8,264 nt of DNA from Akkermansiaceae bacterium UBA4589 (GTDB taxonomy: Bacteria > Verrucomicrobiota > Verrucomicrobiia > Verrucomicrobiales > Akkermansiaceae). The stretch spans positions 1 to 8,264 of the forward strand of contig DGJT01000041.1 in NCBI GenBank assembly GCA_002387565.1, in the 5' to 3' direction. A model generated the notes under the pieces. It was not told the DNA's origin. It saw only the letters and a program-made list of their open reading frames with translations, and made no database searches. This document shows, in pieces, positions 6,451-8,264 of this stretch; within the stretch, counting starts at the first letter, position 1; the number at the start of each line of letters is the position of its first letter. The position numbers and the translations under genes are program-made.

Positions 6451-7759
6451 TTTTCAAGGATAGATTATTATAGAATACCTGTTCTACGTTTCCTTGTAAA
6501 GTTTTGTTTAGATAAGGAGTGTTTTCACTCTTAGATTTGATAAAGTTTCTATCTACGAGGGTTTCAACATTAGGGTCAAATAAGACTATATTAGCAGTAG
6601 CTCCCACCTCTACTTTAGCCACATCCAAATTCATGAGAGTTCTTGGCATATCACAGTAGGCTTGCACCAAACGCTGCCATGATAATTTACCCTTACTAAT
6701 CAGTGCGTCATAGAGACTAATCAAGGCAGTATCTAAACCAATAATACCATTAGGTGCCGCCACAAAGTCTAATGACTTTTCAAAAGGACTATGAGGAGCA
6801 TGATCTGTAGCTAGCATATCGATAGTGCCATCAATAAGCCCTTGGAGTAACGCTGCATTATCCTCCAGCGTTCTTAATGGAGGGTTCATTTTATAATGCG
6901 TATCATAGTCAGCAATATCGTCAGCTGTAAATAATAAGTGATGTGGTGATACTTCCGCAGTCACTTTAGCTCCACGCTCTTTCCAAAAAGCCACTAAATC
7001 CATGCCAATTTTAGTGGTCAAATGTTGTATATGAATACGAGCACCTGTTGCATGCGCCAGAGCAATATCCCTATTTAAGGCTATTTCTTCACTACATGGA
7101 GGTGTGCCCGCTACACCAAGCTTGTAACTTAAGGCACCTAAATTCATCGCCCTGTCTCCTGCTAGCTCATTGGTTTCACAATGGCTCGCAAATAGCATAT
7201 CCATAGGAGCGCCATATTGCATCGCTTGGTAAAGCACAGAAATATCCTCAACTGTATCGCCATCATCTGTGAGCATCACAATCCCATTAGCATGCAAAGC
7301 ACCTATATCCGTAATCTCCTTACCTGCACGTCCACGAGTCACACAAACTGAAGTGTAGACCTCAATAGGGCTGACTTCTGAGGCTTTATCTAAAAGTTGT
7401 TTAACCGTAGCTACACTATCAATGGCTGGTGTTGTATTAGGCATACATACCACACCTGTTATCCCTCCGTTAATCGCTGATTGCACACCTGTAGCCAAGG
7501 TTTCCTTGTGATCACCACCTGGCTCACGAAAATGAACATGCGCATCAAATAAAGCTGGCAAGAGGATTTTCTCTCCTCCTCCCTCATAAATCTGTGCTTG
7601 CGCAGGTGCTTCTATGCTTGCCTCAATTTTGGTTATTACACCGTCTTCGATAAGCACATCACAAGGCGCCGACAATTCAGCACTATCTGAAGAAGCAATT
7701 TTAACCTGACGAAGCAGAATTAGCGGACACGTAATAGAAGAAAAAGACTGTGATGACAT
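6443..7759 (-). CDS. pyrC: Dihydroorotase, type I
   Basis: This 438-residue zinc amidohydrolase cyclises N-carbamoyl-L-aspartate to dihydroorotate, the third step of pyrimidine synthesis, in the cytosol. It is the longer type I form, not the shorter type II enzyme of E. coli. Metal and catalytic residues are visible: His74 and His76 in DAHVHFREPG (72-81), the Asp165-Asp166 pair in LTDDG (the type I equivalent of the bridging carboxylate), His193 in SHCE, His246 in HLTT, and catalytic Asp319 in ATDHAPH. The substrate-side motif CMPNTTPAID (105-114) is also present. All are intact, so this is an active enzyme and not one of the metal-ligand-lacking PyrC homologues known from other bacteria. The ATG used gives about ten extra residues before the first strand (LILLRQVKI). 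A type I enzyme often pairs with pyrB, which is not in the window. It overlaps the next gene by 8 bases. Confidence 0.96.
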   Translation of the reverse strand: MSSQSFSSITCPLILLRQVKIASSDSAELSAPCDVLIEDGVITKIEASIEAPAQAQIYEGGGEKILLPALFDAHVHFREPGGDHKETLATGVQSAINGGITGVVCMPNTTPAIDSVATVKQLLDKASEVSPIEVYTSVCVTRGRAGKEITDIGALHANGIVMLTDDGDTVEDISVLYQAMQYGAPMDMLFASHCETNELAGDRAMNLGALSYKLGVAGTPPCSEEIALNRDIALAHATGARIHIQHLTTKIGMDLVAFWKERGAKVTAEVSPHHLLFTADDIADYDTHYKMNPPLRTLEDNAALLQGLIDGTIDMLATDHAPHSPFEKSLDFVAAPNGIIGLDTALISLYDALISKGKLSWQRLVQAYCDMPRTLMNLDVAKVEVGATANIVLFDPNVETLVDRNFIKSKSENTPYLNKTLQGNVEQVFYNNLSLKND

Positions 7760-7766
7760 GCTCTTG

Positions 7767-7794
7767 ACTATAACTAAAGACCTCTAAAAGTCCA
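7767..7794 (-). promoter_or_regulatory. Candidate promoter for pyrC
   Basis: In the 71-base gap before pyrC the minus strand has TGGACT (7789-7794), a 16-base spacer, and TATAGT (7767-7772), resembling a sigma-70 type -35/-10 pair with four and five matches. The predicted start would lie almost on the ATG, giving a nearly leaderless message. The match could be chance in AT-rich DNA. Confidence 0.25.
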
Positions 7795-7830
7795 GCGATT
7801 AAGCCTATATTTAAAGGGACTGTTGCAAGT

Positions 7831-8232
7831 CTACTTTTTTACCTCTTTTTCAATATCTTTGAGTAAGATACGCAGAGCCCCACCTGAAATCCAAATTTCC
7901 TTAGTCAACCCAAACAATGAGCCAAACATAAGCACAAGGGCTCCAATAAAAGAATAATGGGCGATTTCATCAGCTCCAAATATCTTGAGCAACATACCAA
8001 AAACTGAGAGCAATAAGGATAAAGCTCCTAATAATTGCATGAGTCTAATCAATTCCAGTCGCTGGCGTAAATTAGAGATTTGAAGAATTAATAAATCTTC
8101 ATGATTACCTTCCCATTCGGTATGTAACTTTCTAATGAGCGCCGAAAGATGCAAAAAACGATTCGTATAAGAAAGAAATAATAAACTCACCGCAGGGAAA
8201 AGCAGCGCATAAGTAGAGATAGGCAAATCCAT
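7831..8232 (-). CDS. DUF2721-family membrane protein
   Basis: This 133-residue integral membrane protein matches what I remember of the DUF2721 family, which has no established function. The N-terminal segment ALLFPAVSLLFLSYTNRF (9-26) is the most family-like part: a membrane helix (about 7-22) followed by the YTNRF element. Next comes a soluble, amphipathic stretch (27-62) with ISNLRQRLELIR (52-63), then two more membrane helices (about 65-84 and 91-110) and a charged C-terminal tail. Three helices and this length are usual for the family. It is complete, with 32 bases of AT-rich sequence before its ATG inside the window. It ends 71 bases before pyrC in the same direction; co-transcription is possible but not shown. 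Confidence 0.85.
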   Translation of the reverse strand: MDLPISTYALLFPAVSLLFLSYTNRFLHLSALIRKLHTEWEGNHEDLLILQISNLRQRLELIRLMQLLGALSLLLSVFGMLLKIFGADEIAHYSFIGALVLMFGSLFGLTKEIWISGGALRILLKDIEKEVKK

Positions 8233-8264
8233 AATAAAATATCACACTACACGACAAAAAATCA

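Noticed and set aside
7789..7821. Inverted repeat AGTCC/GGACT between the DUF2721 gene and pyrC, followed by a short T run on the minus strand
   Set aside because: The stem is only 5 base pairs with a 23-base loop and four Ts, too weak to call a terminator, and half of it overlaps the candidate -35 element.
7831..8232. Idea that the DUF2721 protein is a small toxin or holin, given its size and three membrane helices
   Set aside because: The YTNRF-containing first helix and overall layout fit DUF2721; there is no partner gene, lysis gene or antitoxin nearby.

Overview
The window is ordinary-looking bacterial chromosome. It carries eight protein-coding genes, all on the minus strand and tightly packed; the longest gap is 130 bases. 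No RNA genes, mobile elements, CRISPR arrays or attachment sites were seen. Base composition is moderately AT-rich by eye. The HflX glycine-rich linker, the unusual MenD N-terminal motif (SGARN where most bacteria have PGSR), the type I dihydroorotase, and the AT-rich leaders without Shine-Dalgarno sequences together suggest Verrucomicrobiota, probably the Opitutae/Puniceicoccales side. This placement rests on remembered family resemblance, not on a search, and is only moderately secure.

In transcription order (high to low coordinates), the window opens with a DUF2721-family membrane protein (7831-8232). After a 71-base gap comes pyrC, a type I dihydroorotase of pyrimidine synthesis (6443-7759). 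Its stop codon overlaps by 8 bases the start of a small unrecognised protein (5989-6450). That protein is membrane-anchored or a lipoprotein, and its outer part carries about two and a half copies of an LRxDEVLxI repeat.

A 130-base gap (5859-5988) with an eight-T run and a candidate promoter separates this group from a second run of five genes: pgk (4662-5858), tpiA (3866-4630), menD (2162-3850), hflX (809-2125) and a single-pass membrane protein with a SurA-N-like look (33-803). Spacings are 31, 15, 36 and 5 bases, so one transcript is likely. pgk and tpiA are lower and central glycolysis. menD commits isochorismate to menaquinone synthesis, and hflX encodes a ribosome-associated GTPase.

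The most interesting points are these: the repeat-bearing small protein coupled to pyrC; the menD TTG start lying in frame just after the tpiA stop; several non-standard residues in MenD substrate motifs; the absence of any usable Shine-Dalgarno sequence in front of all eight genes; and the chaperone-like membrane protein that lacks an isomerase domain. No clearly new multi-gene system is visible.
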